From Litoditis marina (lineage: Eukaryota; Nematoda; Chromadorea; Rhabditida; Rhabditidae), in assembly GCA_964036275.1 (NCBI GenBank), contig OZ038434.1:16171879-16235878 (forward strand): 64,000 nt of DNA. Direction: 5' to 3'. The position numbers and the translations under genes were made by a program. Within the stretch, counting starts at the first letter, position 1. The number at the start of each line of letters is the position of its first letter. Under the pieces are notes generated by a model that worked only from the letters and a program-made list of their open reading frames with translations, was not told the DNA's origin and made no database searches. This document shows positions 38,801 through 52,639 of this stretch, one piece after another.

Positions 38801-41800
38801 TTATGACATAAATTTGAACATAGATTAGTCTTCAATGCGACAAAATCGAAGAGCTCAGAGTACACAGTAGACTAGCCTTGAAAGTGTGCTAACGCACGTT
38901 TACGACCAGCCTCGAAAGTGTACTCACGCGCGTGACGGAAGCATCTATATCCACAAAGAGCTCACAGTACACACTAGATAAATAGTTACGCGACGAGACC
39001 GACAGACTAATCTCCTTGGCCCCGTAACAGACCTGACACGCGAAAACGGGACAATCTTATAATTCTCGCAGAAAACTTCTCCGGTTAGAGGAAGGGGAAC
39101 CAAAAATTGAAAAGACATCTCACTGGACAGCTGATTTTTGACGAAAAAGGCTTCTCAGAACATTCATAGAGTCTCCCACATCCTACATAGAACATCATCT
39201 ACAGAACATCCTGTAATCTGTTAACCTCGCATTATATATGCACATACCAACTTTTTGGACTTGGTGCTGCTCATGCTTACTTTTCTTCAAGTCCAAGTGA
39301 TTTCAACCTTTTAAGCGTGTAGTACCTGTCCAGCATTCATGTCGACCTTCTTCAGCCGAACAGACGTTTTCAGTGTGTCCCAAAAAGCAGCAGAACGTTG
39401 AATGGCAAACTCTATGAGCGCTATGAACTTGTGCATGGTCAGCTGAAATAGTACAACTAACATAACGAAAGTAATACCGAGATAAATATGAGCAAAGGCT
39501 GTATTCTTGATGAAACATACGATTTCAATCACGCTTGATGTTTACGAGGACCAGGATCAAACTACATACTACAAAACTATGGGACTGCGAGAAATTCACT
39601 CTAATTTCTTTGCTCAATGATATCACAAGCAATAACACAAAAAGGGTATGATAAATTCAAATTCGAACCTGTCCAGGAATCTTCTTCTTTGTCAACAACT
39701 CGTATCCCTCAATTGAGAGAAGACTCGTGAAGGAATCGGTCATTTTTGTCGGATCAATATCTGCAAAAAACCATCCTTGTAGAAGAAATTAACAACAACA
39801 ACATACGAAATACGGCCATCGCTTTGTTTTTCAAATTTCTCTGACTGTTTGGACAATGTAACTGTTGTATAAATCACCTCGTTCTTCAATGATGGGTGGC
39901 GAAAACTCCACAAACAGGTTGAGGAAATTATCCGGGATTCCATCATATCGATCCATGTACTCGGGAAGGTGATCTACAAGAGATGTATTGAAGGTCAAAT
40001 ATATGTAAACTTGGATACAGATACAGCCACGCGTTGATAAAAGAAATGAGAACAATTTAGGCCCTAAATTGTTCTTTAGGCATTCAAGTCATCTAAAATC
40101 TACAAAGGTTGCTTGTGTGAATGAGAGGAAGAGATGCTAACTAGTTTTGTGCAGACGCCTGTCTAGCACTAACTGTATTCAAGCAGAACAATCGGTAAAT
40201 CATAGAATACCAGTAAAAATCCGAGAATCACAGTTTTGCAAGAGAGGTGGGATAGCAATATTTGAGTGCCGTTGAGAGATGTATGACGGTGTATGCCCCG
40301 CATCACCCTATTTGAGTCTCCTAGAGCTACGATACACCTACTGTAGGCATTTCTCGGATTTGTGGCCAGGACGCGAACCAGAAAACTGAACATGTGCATG
40401 TCCACCGCGGACTGGCAGGTCGGAAACGGAATCGTGTCTGAAAATTGCGACAATTATTTGATATGGAAACAATGAAACCATACACCTACACCAGTAAAGT
40501 TGTCCAGATAGTCAAAAAATCGAACTACTTTTTCGCCGAAAAGAAGAAAATCGGTTTACCTTTGATGAAAAATCATTAATTTTCACGTGTTGACATCTGA
40601 AAACGGATTACTTTTCGTCGCTCAGTCAGACCTTACTGGTGTATGAATGAAACATATTGACAACAGCACTAGGTATTAAGTGGTGTGAGTCGTGTAAGCA
40701 AGTTGTAACTTTGGCAAAGGTTGTGTGACATTGACAGCCGAAAGTAATGAAACAAGCCCGACACTTCAATATATTCAAAACAAAGTATCACTTACCATCA
40801 TCCATTCTATCAGCAACGAAATAGTCCGCGGCCCTAATTACGTGGTTTCCGTGAGCGACTGAAAGAAGCAAAAATAATCCTAACGTTATAACATGAGAGA
40901 TGTGACTGTACATCTCGAACTTATTCCAAAAAAACATTTATAATCCACCCTCATTCAGTGCGTAAAAGGGTATAAGAACAACTCGCAGTTCGCAGCATAC
41001 TAAGTGGAGTATCGCCCCGGCCCCGATACGTAGATGTAGTTCAGCGACTTTGTGTTACATATAAGATTTTGTACCACAATAACAAGTGACGATGATGATT
41101 ATTTCCACTTAGAGCCCAAAACTCATGATTCAGCAGAAGAAACGATACCTGTCGTGGACACAGTGGAGAAGGGAGAGTGGAGTCGTTGCACTGAGGTCGA
41201 CTCGCGTTCCGGTTTACACATGAACTCTCTGGCTACAATCACATGATCCACCTTGCTGTAAATAGCTCAGATATGGTTCATCATTTGTGAATAAAAAACA
41301 GAGTATGACCTTAGATAAAATAGACTGTCGTCTTCGGGGAGTAATAGGTAAAGTAACTATCTGAAACATGTTGTCCAGATTTCCTTAATCCTTTCTAACA
41401 GAACCAATGACAAGTAGCGAGACACAACTTCAAAATGCATTTGACGAGAAGACCAACGAAAGAGAAAAATTGAAAAAAAAGACATGGTCTGAAACATACA
41501 CATCATCGGTACACATGGGTGGCTCCAGTATCATAATTTCTGGAGACTCGGGCGGAGAACTTCGTGAGCTGAAAAAGTTTTTTGGTTTTTCAAAACTGAA
41601 AAGCTGTCCGCAATGATCGAACTAAAATTTCATCTTTTTAAACATTGATAACTACTGTCTGGCAACTTTCACTAAATACTCGAAAAATGCTGGAACTGGC
41701 TTTCTTTCTGTTAAATTTGGAAAAAATGTGCCTATTTTAAGGGTGAAATCATGAAATTATCGTATTTCAATCGAACAACGCTTTATTTTTTGAGAAATGT

Positions 41801-44800
41801 TGTGTAAAGTATGAATATAACTCACACACTGTCCTCGCTCTCGACGGCATTTCCTTGAGAATCAAAGTGGATAATCGAAATCTCATCTTCATCTCGTGAT
41901 GAACAGCTGAAACGTGTTTGACATTTTCAATACGGCACAACATACAAGTTACAAGTAACATCGAAAATGTCACCATCAAATAACTAACTATTTTCCACAT
42001 TCCACTAGAAACTCGCCAAACGCTATAGAGATGGCAATTGCAAGTGGCCAAATCTTCTTCCCAGAACAAAGCTGGATACCCTTTTCAACAACGTTGTTTC
42101 TTTGTCCTGTTTTTGTATGGAGTATGGTATTAGATGGCTAGAGTTTCCTCTCGTGGTAGGGGGGGGGGGGGGGGGAGCTTTCAAGGGTTTCGTGAATAGA
42201 ACCGCTGGTAGACATGTTTGTAGTTTATACTACATCCAAATCAAAAGCTTGAAACCATATATATGTAACTCACGGAACTTGCGATTGCGAGGCATCCTTC
42301 ATCCTCAGTGGAGACGTGAACGGTGACATAAGCTCCTCCTTAACTTGTGAACCCGAAGCCTGGAAACCACTAAAGACTAGGTAAGAACATAACGTCTTTA
42401 TGACATAGTTACATCAAAGATCTGAAACAGTTAAGTTTGTATTCAGTTTAATTGGTGGGCGCCAAACAAACAATATTCTCTTAATTGCCATCGGTAATGT
42501 CTGAAGTAAAGATATATACTTCACTTCTCATTTTGACGATCCGGAATACGTATTACATACTAATATTACTAAAGTACACTACTTTTTGAAACAAAGATTA
42601 AAGAGGCTCTCGAACGAACCTGATTGGTTGGTTCGAAGAGATTCGTGACAGGCGGTTGTTCCGAGAACTCTATCGGGGTGAACTCCGCCTTCCGGAGATC
42701 GCGACTTTAACAAATAACAATAATAACAGTAATAATTCACGCAGTATCTAAGACAACCTTTGTTCGATTCAATTACAATATTGGCCAGACCTTACAAGTG
42801 TTAAATGATTCATTCAGCTGCATTGATAACATACCCCCTCCATTTGATATTGGCTGATGCTCAGATTCCGACCGAGACATGCTCATTTTGATTCGTTTTT
42901 GTGGTAATACTGAAGATTCTAGGTGAAATTTCGTGTTTTTGAATGACACTTTCTCACTTTTTTCGCCTCGATTTGGAACTATTTCACGAAAGGTCAGCTG
43001 CTTAAATCCTCACTTTTCTGGTTGGCCCCTACAGCTCTACTATTTTACAGCGCGTTTTTTAACTCAGTTTTGCCTTGGATAAAACTAACTATTAACTTTT
43101 CAGTCCATATTTTCGAATACTTACCCTACCTAGAAAACCCCAAAAACTCAATCTGTGAACTGCTTAAAACTTACACAGATGCTCTTGTTGGAGTCCGACT
43201 AGTGGAGGGTGTCTGAGACTCTTTCTGCGAGACCGACCTAGTTCCCTTCTCAGATGTCCTGGGTCGGCCTCTTCCCCGTTTCGCGGACGGGGGAGGAGGT
43301 TCTCGAGAGTTTGATCCACGAGGGGGAGATAACACCTGAAATTACTGAACTGCAACGCATACACGATCCAATGTTTCCCAGTGAAAGTAGCTCTTGTGAT
43401 TCCACCAAGTGACCACTGTAGTCCTTATTCAGTTTTAATGCGATTTTTACTCTGAACGTTGGTAGATCCCATTAGAAAGAAGTGAAGATGTGTATGCGTA
43501 TTATCTAAAATGTCTAACCTTGTCCACTGGCTCACACTATGATAAGGTACCTCTGTCGACTTAATGAGATTCATAGTCCCTTGTAACTCCCAATCGGCTT
43601 ACAGATCGATAAATACTCAACTCAAAATAAAAACTCATAAGTTTCTGAAACAGGTACATGATCTCTGAACTTTTCGTTTAAATGATTGTTACACAATATA
43701 CATGTTTGTCGTAACTAAATTTCTATGAGAATATGAGTCATCTCATAGAACCAACCTGAACTTCCACCGTAATCTCGTCATCTCGCCTCCAATCGCCTTG
43801 TCTGAGAATGGGCTTTTGTTCCGGGGATAGTAACACACTTCTGATATCCGGATCGAACATTGATATCGGATCTTTTTCTAGAAAAAAAAGGTTAATGTGC
43901 TATACAAAAATAAACTAATTTAGGTTCCTTCCGACCGATAACCGCCAAATTCAAAGCTTCAAACATAATAAGTATGTTAGGCTATTTATTCAACCCAGGT
44001 AGAAGGTCGAATCTTTCGAGATTCAAACATCAAGGTTTCCAGGTGACAGCATAAAACTAAAAACAGAAGTAAAAGGTGAAATGACCAACTTGTGGGTGAA
44101 ATCCCAGTGGCAACTGGAGCAGGTTCCGTAGAGGTTGACGGCGTAGAAACTGTACCTGAAATGAACATAATTTCATGATTTTTTTCGAAATCACCGTTGA
44201 GGAAACACATGACAACAACATAATGAACGTTGCCAGTCATAGGTGAAAAGGTATCACATCAGGATCAGGTCGATCAAAGTGAGCATTAGCAACACCAAAA
44301 GGTGAGTACGTGTAACTAAAATGCGCAAACGGTGTATTCTCGTCACGTTCCCCAAGAGCGAGTGGTTGAATTTCTTCCCGAACCGACTCTTCCTGAACCA
44401 AAATGAACCGATTCTGACCGAAAAAGGTGGTTCGTAGAGCAAAAGTGAGCATCAGTCAGTATCGAAATTGGCGGCTATTTTACGTATGCTTGCAGTTGCA
44501 GGTCGAAGCATCACCCAAATGAATCAATAATCCTGGCAAGATTTGTAGTTGAAACTTGGAAATCACAAGGTTAAATGAGAGGAATAAGAAGGATAAACAT
44601 AAGAACTATTTAAAAAAAACCTCATAGTTCCAAATCTCCCAAAAATGAGCACTATAAAATGGTGAGAGATGAATAGCTTAATTCGTTTCTCACCTTTGGT
44701 CGGTAGAACTTCGTGATTATCTTCCTTTGTCGAGTTCCTTCGCTCTCTCATAGACTCACCCGCATCCCCTCGCTTCCTTGACCCCGAGGTACCTAGACAG

Positions 44801-47800
44801 ACATACGGTACAAGTAGGATCTCAAAATACCAAAACCATAAATAAACATACACAAACAAACATCCGTATTAATCACTGAATGGAAAAATTTCGCGATACA
44901 ACGGATCAACTTCTAGGGGGTGTCAATCACGCTCAACCAGCTTACTCCCGTACTAGTGAAAGTCCAACTCATTGTGCCTAACCAGACAAATGCACAAACG
45001 GACTTCTCGAACTGCATTCAGTCCGAAAAATTGTCTCATTTCATGCAAGAAAATCATCAATTTGACAAAATTATCAAGTTCACACCTGATTTTCAAGTCT
45101 ACAAAAAAGTATTCACCTAACACCTACTTTTTACCAAACAACACTCACCTGCCCCATCGACACTCTCATCTGACGAGGAATCTCCGGGTGAAGAGAGCTC
45201 TCGAGTTCGTAGCGATGAGTTGGCCATGACCGAATAGAGAGGACCCTGAAAGCATTGACAACCTTCAATCCAATAAACACATATGAAACGATAGACTAAT
45301 GGCTACAATTAGTTATTTTGGCCGGCAATGTGCTCAATACCAACGTTACAGTATCAATGTGAGAGCAATTCAAGTGTTTTGCATTCTTTCGCAACAACCA
45401 TTTCGCACGGGACTTTGGAATCATTTTGCATTTATTTTGTATTCACACTCTTGAACTCATTTACGATTTCAATAAATTATTCTATTCTAAATCTTACAAA
45501 CACAAAAGACACAAACTGCTCCCATCTACCACTACCAAAATAAATTAGTCTTGACTGAACAAAATAGTTAAGTCGCAATGCTGGTCTTATACCAGCTCCC
45601 AGCTTACAATGCCAGCCGCCAGTAATGAAAACAATACTTCTGGACTAACCTTTTTAGGAGTTGCGAGCGCCAACTTCGATAACGATGAACTCAGGGCGGC
45701 AGGAGTATGTGGCACAGACGAATTGGAAAAGGGTGACTGTAACGATGATGTCAAGATCAGAAAGACACGTTTCAAACGTCGGATCGGACCGCAAAATTTA
45801 AAAGAAATTAGGCGGTGCAAGTTGTGATTTTCGATCAACCTTCATAGGGTCATAGGTACTGTTGTCGATTTCGCTCCAGCTGCTCACGCGAACGCGACAA
45901 CCTGGTACTTCGATTCGAACCTACGTTTCGGAGTATGAATATCGACAAGAGTGCAGACTACATAAACGGTTGAGTTGGGAGAAATGATATGATAGTTAGT
46001 TAACGATTTTTTCATTAATTCTCGATTCGTTAATGAAAATACACTTAGGTCAGCGTGCTCACAACAAGTTTAAATAATGACTACTCACCGACTTAGCATG
46101 GTGTTCATCAGGTTGACTACGAGACGTATCGCATTTACTGACCACCCCTGCTTTCGATATTGCTCCACGTGGATCTGAATAGTTATCATTGTAGATATCT
46201 AGTCATTATTATTGTTTGTCTGTCACGGAAATGTAAAAGACATACCCGAAATTACAAATGAAACCGTGTAGTGAAGACAAATATTTAACCCTCACTCAAA
46301 ACAGTGTCTGGGTTAAATATTTATAAATATCTCAGGCTTGATGACACAAGCAGCGTAAATTTTGTAAATTAACTTACTAAAACTTTAAATTTTATTCTAT
46401 CAAGAAGTTACATGACTTTGCCTCATTTACCTTAAGCTAGGAAGGGAGGTCAAATCATACCTTTCTTCAGTCTAGTCCTGAGACTGTGAACAGGATACAA
46501 CACTTTTCCCTGTTCTGAGAGAGAAGCCCGTCCCCGCCTAGTACCAACGACAGGATAGATTGCCTGCGAATGCAAGGCAGCCTTGCAACCAGCCTTCATC
46601 TGTACCCGTAATCTGAAACATAATAATGAGCACAATAACCACAATTATACTTTCACACAAACTACAAAACGGTACAAACGGCTTTGAAATAGGAAATGAA
46701 TGTGGAGATGCTTGACTTAGAATTTTAAAACAAAGTTCTAACCAAATTGTTTTGAGAGTTCATCAAACCTAATTCATTAAAGAAAAAGGTTAGTGTTCAT
46801 AATACGAAACGAGTACTCATCAAGGTATATTTTGCCTTTGTAAACAAGGCTGTAATCGAACAATGAGAAAAAAGAGTGTACTACAAACTACACTCAGTAT
46901 TCAGTCATCACTCTTACTTCGGCGGAACAACTGTTGTAATGGTTCTCGATGTTGAAGTGGGTGAAGATGTAGGTGCTGGTGGACCGGACAATCTACCGCT
47001 ACTGTCCCGAGTCCTTCGTTTCCCTGAAGCAGCCTTGCCAACACTGCCCGCGCGGCTGAGAAAAATGAGATAGAGAAAACTATATATAGATATCTAAAAA
47101 ATTATAAAATCAACACTCACACAACACCCAGGACTCAATGATATGAAAGAAAAATTAAGCTTGTAGTGTATTGTAACAACAAGAGCATAATAAATCAAAT
47201 ACCTCCTATTCTGATAACTGATATTGATTGTCAAAAAATTAATGTTCGTGAGTTTAACGTATACTCGTATACGTTCAGGAAGCAACTCTACACCGTGGGA
47301 GGTATGAAGAATAGGAACCCGCATAACGTCTAACGGACTACATCCCCATCACATATACCTTTTCACATACAACCATCTTACTCCAAATTCCAAATCAAAA
47401 CATTTTAAAACGTAAGAAACCGTTGATATTCTGAAATCGATACCAAAAGCATATCTCACCTCGTTTGATCAATACTCCTATCGCGAGTGTTCGAAGGGGT
47501 CGGTATTGAAGTCGGTTCCGGCTCCAACACACTTTCCGGGACAGGAAACACGCCCTCCTCCACCACCACTTCATCCGAGTCACAACTAGTTGTCACGTAT
47601 TGACGCTTCTGCAACCGTTACATTTGATGTACAAAGATAATTCGAACCACTAGAATCTAGAAATGACCGAGATTTTTTAAACGTTTTTCTAGTGCTAATG
47701 ATAACTGCTCGACAACCCGGGCCAAACGAGTAGATGAATTATATATTCGAATGCGATATTCCAAACTGGTGGTGGTGGTTAGCATTGGTCGGCTACTCTA

Positions 47801-50800
47801 CTTCTCCTCAGAGAGATGGATTACATAATTACAGTACCTCTTGCGACACAAATTTCAAAAAGTTTAAAAACTGTTTTAAAAACCCCAGAAAACTGACCTG
47901 CGCGTTTTTCTTCACGGAAGATCGCGAAACTCTGCCTATGACATCCTGCTCTTTATTAGAACGGCAAGGAAGAGATCCTAAAACCCAGAGAACAATAGGA
48001 CCCTTACTTACGTTACGTCTAAAATTGTGATGGTCAATTTACCGTACGTTCTATTGTTAAATCGTTGAACCATAACTTTTATAGACTGAGCAACTTTGAA
48101 AAAGCAAATCAAACCAAATAAAAAAGTTTAACCGAGAGAACTCACCTAAATAGCTTGATATAGCAGTGCCGATCCCCTCGAACTCTTTCTTGCCTAAAAT
48201 AAATACAGTTGTGCAAATTGTGAAAAAAATCCCGGTCGCGGAACAACCTCATACATAACACAGTATAATAAAAGAAAATCAAAACATAGAATCCCAATAC
48301 GTTGATTTGATTAGAGAAAAGCAGAAAAGTATAGAAAGTGAATGATTGGAAACTCACATCGCTTGCTGACATTTTTCTTCAGCTTCTGGAACACCGCCCT
48401 TTTCAACTCGTTCTGCTGCTTGGTACCTGAAAAATATTTCAGTGTATTGTGTATATGACTTACTTAAAAAAATATATAAAATACTGTTCAAGTGACAAGC
48501 TTCGATGCCTACGCGCTCCAATATAATGAATTCAGCTTTGTTTGCTTTGAGATTCGTATTATACACCACGAACCCCGTTAGCTTTGATAAATATCACACA
48601 AAACTTCGCACAAGTACTGGTTAAGAGGTTGATTACGGGTAGTAAGACTGAGGATAGTTGAGTGTGATTAGATATTACTTTTTCATACCCTAGAGATGGG
48701 AAATTGACTAACTTAAAAGAGAATGATGCATTGCTACACCGGCCGGAACATCATCTACGAAAATGGCCAGACGAATACTGAAACACGACATAAATAAAAC
48801 AAACAACCCATAATAAAACCATGTTATCCGTTCACAAGTAAGGATTTCACGTTTCACCTCTGAGTTAAACATTCCAACAGCGATGAATGAAAAAAAGATC
48901 AGATAAAGCTATACAACGTGGAACAAGAAAGGGAACGATAAAAACATCAAGAGAAGAGTGGTACATTTCACCTCTACCCCGAGGGAAAAGTAAAAAACAC
49001 TGTCCTGTCACTTGAAATAGTGACTTACCTAGACTGTGAGCTGGAGGAGCATGCTTCTTCCTTCTGCTCCAGAGATACCGTGGGTTCTGTGCCTAGCGCC
49101 AGCCGGCGTTTGTCGCGTAACTTGTTGTAGTTGGGTAGCTGAACCGGCTGGAAAGTGCCCAATGACGGTCGTCTTCGGGAAACTTCCTCCTTTTTATCCA
49201 CCAACACTTTGTCCATGTGCTCTAGCATCTCCGGGGCTGGTGACAGTTCTAAAAACGGTATTCATCATACACCAGCCGACTTTTTTTTCAAAAAGGTTTT
49301 TTTTGTGAAAACCTCACTTTCCACCCAGTTTTGTTGTAAATTCACCAAGATAAAACACCAGATTTTCAATAAATTTTTGTGGAAAAGTCGCCAAAGTCGC
49401 CTATTCTTGTGAGTAGTGTGAGAACTTCAGTCTCGTTGATTCGTTGAATTGATTTATATCTTTTCATACAAATTAATATTGGCGGAAGTTAATCCATACA
49501 CCAGCCGACTTTTTCCCAAAAAGGTTTTTTAAATCGGGTCACAAAATTTGGGAATAAGTAACATCGGGACTCAAAAGTTGAAGTCTCGACCAAATATACC
49601 TTGCTTTTTTTTCAAAGTAGGTAAGGGTGACCCTCTTGTAGAAAATCGGGTTTCATGGAGTATTTCAAAAGTCAGATGGTGTATGGCAAGTGATGTTAGT
49701 ACTTTAGTCTCGTTGATATGCTCATAGGAAGAATTATCATACAGATTAAACTTAGCAGAAGTTAATCACGAAACTAGATAGTTTTTATTTCAAACCTGGA
49801 GAGTTCGACTCTATCGATAGTGATCCTTCGTGGAGCATGATCTCGGTACCCGCTACAACTTCGACTGAAGAAAAAAGTTTTTACTTTAAAACGTGTGAGC
49901 AAAATCTACAACGAAAAGTTATAAAAAATACTAAGGTTTGTGACCAGTGCTAACATTTTTCTCCGTAAAACATTAATAACACGTTCATTTATGATACAGC
50001 CTGTACTATACCGAACATAGGGAACATTGACTTTTTACCCCCCACCTTTCTGAATTTGTATTGCGTTTGGGGAATTGTAGTTTGACCCCCCACCGGGGGG
50101 TTATAATTCAATTTATCACCTGCAATACAAAAGTTTGAGGATGGGGGGTAAAAAGTAAACATTTCCGGTATTGAAGTTCAACCCCCCACTCGTTGAAGTT
50201 TGACCCCCCACCATTGAAGTTCTACCCCCCCGCCGACCCAAGTGGGGGGTAAATAGTAAATGTCGAAGTTGAATTTTGACCCCCCCCCCTCCCCTAGATT
50301 TTCATGTTTTAGCTTGGGACCCAAGCTGTTACCTGGGACAGTTGGGTGGGGGGTTGAAGTGCTACGGGGGGGGGGGGACTCAACTAAAGTGGGGGGCGAT
50401 ACTTCAATTTTTCTCGAACATAAACTAAACAAAGTGATAAAAGCGTGTAGTAGTTGGATTTTTTTTTATTTGGAGAGTTCTCCAACACAAATCATACAGT
50501 TTTCAGTTTCGAAAATAGTAAAAAAAATATATTAAAATATGTTAAATACCTTCATTGGTGACCTCCATCTCACAACTAGCCATGGTTCCACTTTGGAAAA
50601 GAAACTGAGTCCAATCAGGTTCAACCACTCCCTCATCGCCAGGCTTCACCTCGAAAACCGTAGAGGAAACACATGCCTGAACAACAAAACCACTAATTAT
50701 ATTATGAATATTTATGGAGAAATTTTATTGAACTACAATATCGGAACTTTACAAAAAATGAATTTTTTGATACTAGTTACTAGACACAATTTTCGTTAAA

Positions 50801-52075
50801 GTACTACGTGTTTGTACCAAGCTATCAAGGAAATCAGATTACACAATGCTGCTTCGTTTTTCAATGAAAAAAAAAACGTTATTTCCAGTATGAAGAACCT
50901 CGTAGGAATCAAATTGATACCAGCACAAACAATTTTTCGGGAAAAGACAACATATTTGAAGATTCAAAGCAAGAACTCACAGCAACCCGTATATCGAACT
51001 TGTCCGCAACGACAGTTGTCATGGCAGGATTCGTGATTTCTCGGGAACTAGTGTGGCTTCTATCCACCAGATACCGTCTGGACAGCAACGCCTCGGCAAC
51101 TCCGACATGGTCTTCTTTTTTGAAGGCTTCTCTTCGAGCTACGACCTCTCGTGCCACTGTAACAAGATCATAAAATACACCGACAAGCTCCCGACTAGTG
51201 AAGAATGTTACCTATTTTCTGAACAAAAAAAATGCGAAATTCGGCTAGATTTCTTTGAAAAGCAAAAATATGGCCGAAATAAATCATAAAGAGGTCGTTT
51301 CGGGCAATCTACAACTATTTTATCATCGTTGACATAGTATGACTATAGTTTTAATGATTTCCACATACTAAATACATCCACGGAATAAGTGATTTCAATT
51401 CTAAATCGCGGTTCGCGAAACAAAACTTTTTTTTTCCTATCTTTAGAAGCTTGAACTGAGTATGGGCCTAGCCTTTATTATGGTTACACTATTGTGCGTG
51501 AATGCTATATCGCTAAAGAAAAGTAATACAATCACTCCTGCTCAAGTAGCGATGAATAATGGATGATCATAAGTTTCATCATTCTCATATGCAAATGCAA
51601 GATTCACCTCCACTTTCAAAGTGCCTGCTGTTTGAAGTTATTATCTGTATTAGGCAACAACTACTACCACAGTTGTCAATTTAAAAAAAATAAGTTTTCA
51701 TCTAGCTTGTAGATTGAATTAAAGTTAGTAAAGTACCTTGTGCGATCATAACTTCATAACTGATCAGACATTGAGAGAATGCATCTAATGAAAACTGATA
51801 CTGGCTGAAACGTTAATAGCAAAAACACATAACTATATTAATGAATCTTGCCAATACGGTGTTTTCTTGTTCGAGTACGTAAGTGGGTTCATTCAATATT
51901 AGTCGATTAACGATAACGTTTCACTTGCTTTTATGACCTACAACGTAAGAACGAATTGGACCGGTTTTTTTGTTCAACCATCACTATATCTCAGCCTCTT
52001 TACCACTCCGAATTCCGAATCATTAGAACACCATCTCCAAAACGAAAACTGACCTTCACGCCAGTCCAAAGGCAT
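35838..52075 (-). CDS. Unrecognised nuclear protein with AT-hook and C-terminal C2H2 finger, 36 exons
   Basis: About 1188 aa. Exons 5'-3': 52054-52075, 51925-51937, 51737-51804, 50981-51156, 50550-50676, 49796-49864, 49029-49248, 48740-48777, 48358-48426, 48146-48193, 47898-47977, 47460-47608, 46918-47055, 46461-46612, 46089-46174, 45840-45920, 45650-45736, 45149-45245, 44694-44792, 44090-44155, 43756-43877, 43175-43335, 42620-42704, 42274-42359, 41826-41906, 41149-41255, 40796-40858, 40342-40437, 39878-39973, 39669-39760, 39326-39442, 37032-37217, 36683-36812, 36158-36296, 35838-35958 (35 listed; a terminal noncoding exon is not excluded). The central half is Ser/Pro-rich and basic, with AT-hook KRGRGRPRT near residue 688. 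The C-terminal half is helical (VRVLATNPRNAY, SSLLSIEGYELL-like, LLYYGWRSFLMQGG). The end holds C-x2-C-x12-H-x3-H (CRKC...HMFIH). This suggests DNA or chromatin binding; no ortholog recognised. Weak points: first two exons (one of 13 nt) and the donor at 37032. Confidence 0.75.
37948..38683 (+). CDS. Small single-pass membrane protein gene nested in an intron
   Basis: Exons 38051-38254 and 38564-38683 are well supported: phase 0 at both sides, acceptors TTTCAG and TTACAG, stop TAG. They encode a hydrophobic segment LFTLGQLFILTFLLPLCG followed by KKK and a hydrophilic tail with PRPRWDKDFPNILPA and an acidic, Pro-rich end GGNTGK. A first exon 37948-38004 (MRNRITPRRHFFQYTYTIL) joins in frame through a 46-base intron and would complete a membrane segment, giving 126 aa. 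Its donor is weak, so this start is tentative. The gene lies wholly inside, and antisense to, the 37218-39325 intron of the zinc-finger gene. Function unknown. Confidence 0.5.
38480..38546. repeat. Remnant of the hAT-like CGAGTTTT family
   Basis: Short stretch from TAGGGATGTTGACC through TTTTCGAGTTTGTCGAGTTCG to TCAACCACCCTA. Its ends pair imperfectly and match the family at 7287. No target duplication. It lies in an intron of the nested gene. Confidence 0.6.
42159..42175 (+). repeat. Poly-G run of 17 bases
   Basis: Uninterrupted G tract in an intron of the zinc-finger gene (poly-C on its sense strand). Confidence 0.9.
50020..50414 (-). mobile_element. C-run/G-run MITE, copy C (8-bp duplication CGAACATA)
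   Basis: Same orientation as copy B: starts GGGAACATTGACTTTTTACC and ends GATACTTCAATTTTTCT. Perfect 8-bp direct repeats CGAACATA at 50012-50019 and 50415-50422. It carries an extra phrase (GACCCAAGCTGTTACCTGGG, near 50319-50338) absent from the other copies. It lies in an intron of the zinc-finger gene. Confidence 0.9.
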
Positions 52076-52295
52076 TAGTTTATCAGATCGGACTCGATAT
52101 AGCCAATCAGGAAGCTAGCTTGACAGCGCCTTCACACCACGTTGTTGATAGTGCTGGAAAGACCATATATAGGTGCAAATACTACTCCAGAAACCATTTG
52201 AGACCGAAAAACTATATACGACTATTTGAAAACCGGAGGAAGAAGGAACGAGAACATGATCATATTACGCGGTCATATCTGGCTACCTTTCACAG

Positions 52296-52578
52296 ATGAA
52301 TTTTATATCTAACCGGGTTTTTAGGTAACCTAACCCTTTTTTGGTAACCTATTTTTAAGGTTACCTCAGTAGGTAACCAACCGGTTGGTAACCTAAAATG
52401 AAAAACAGGTTAACTGTTTTTCTAACGCAAAACGTGGTTTTTACCGTTAGTTTGAACGTTAACCGGATTTTTGTTTCAGGTTACTTCCAGGTTACCTACA
52501 AGGTAACCTGAAAATAAAAAGAGGTTACCAAAAAAGGGTTAGGTTACCTAAAAACCAGGTTAGTTGTAGAATTGGCCT
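52296..52578. mobile_element. Foldback element full of GGTAACC/GGTTACC heptamers
   Basis: Ends GATGAATTTTATATCTAACC and GGTTAGTTGTAGAATTGGCC are inverted and match the 34386-34483 element. Between them GGTAACC or GGTTACC recurs about nine times in both orientations, so almost the whole sequence can fold back. Confidence 0.65.
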
Positions 52579-52639
52579 TCAAAACACATAGCGGCGCACT
52601 TATTCTAGCACCTCAAATGAACTAAACTGGGAATAGACA

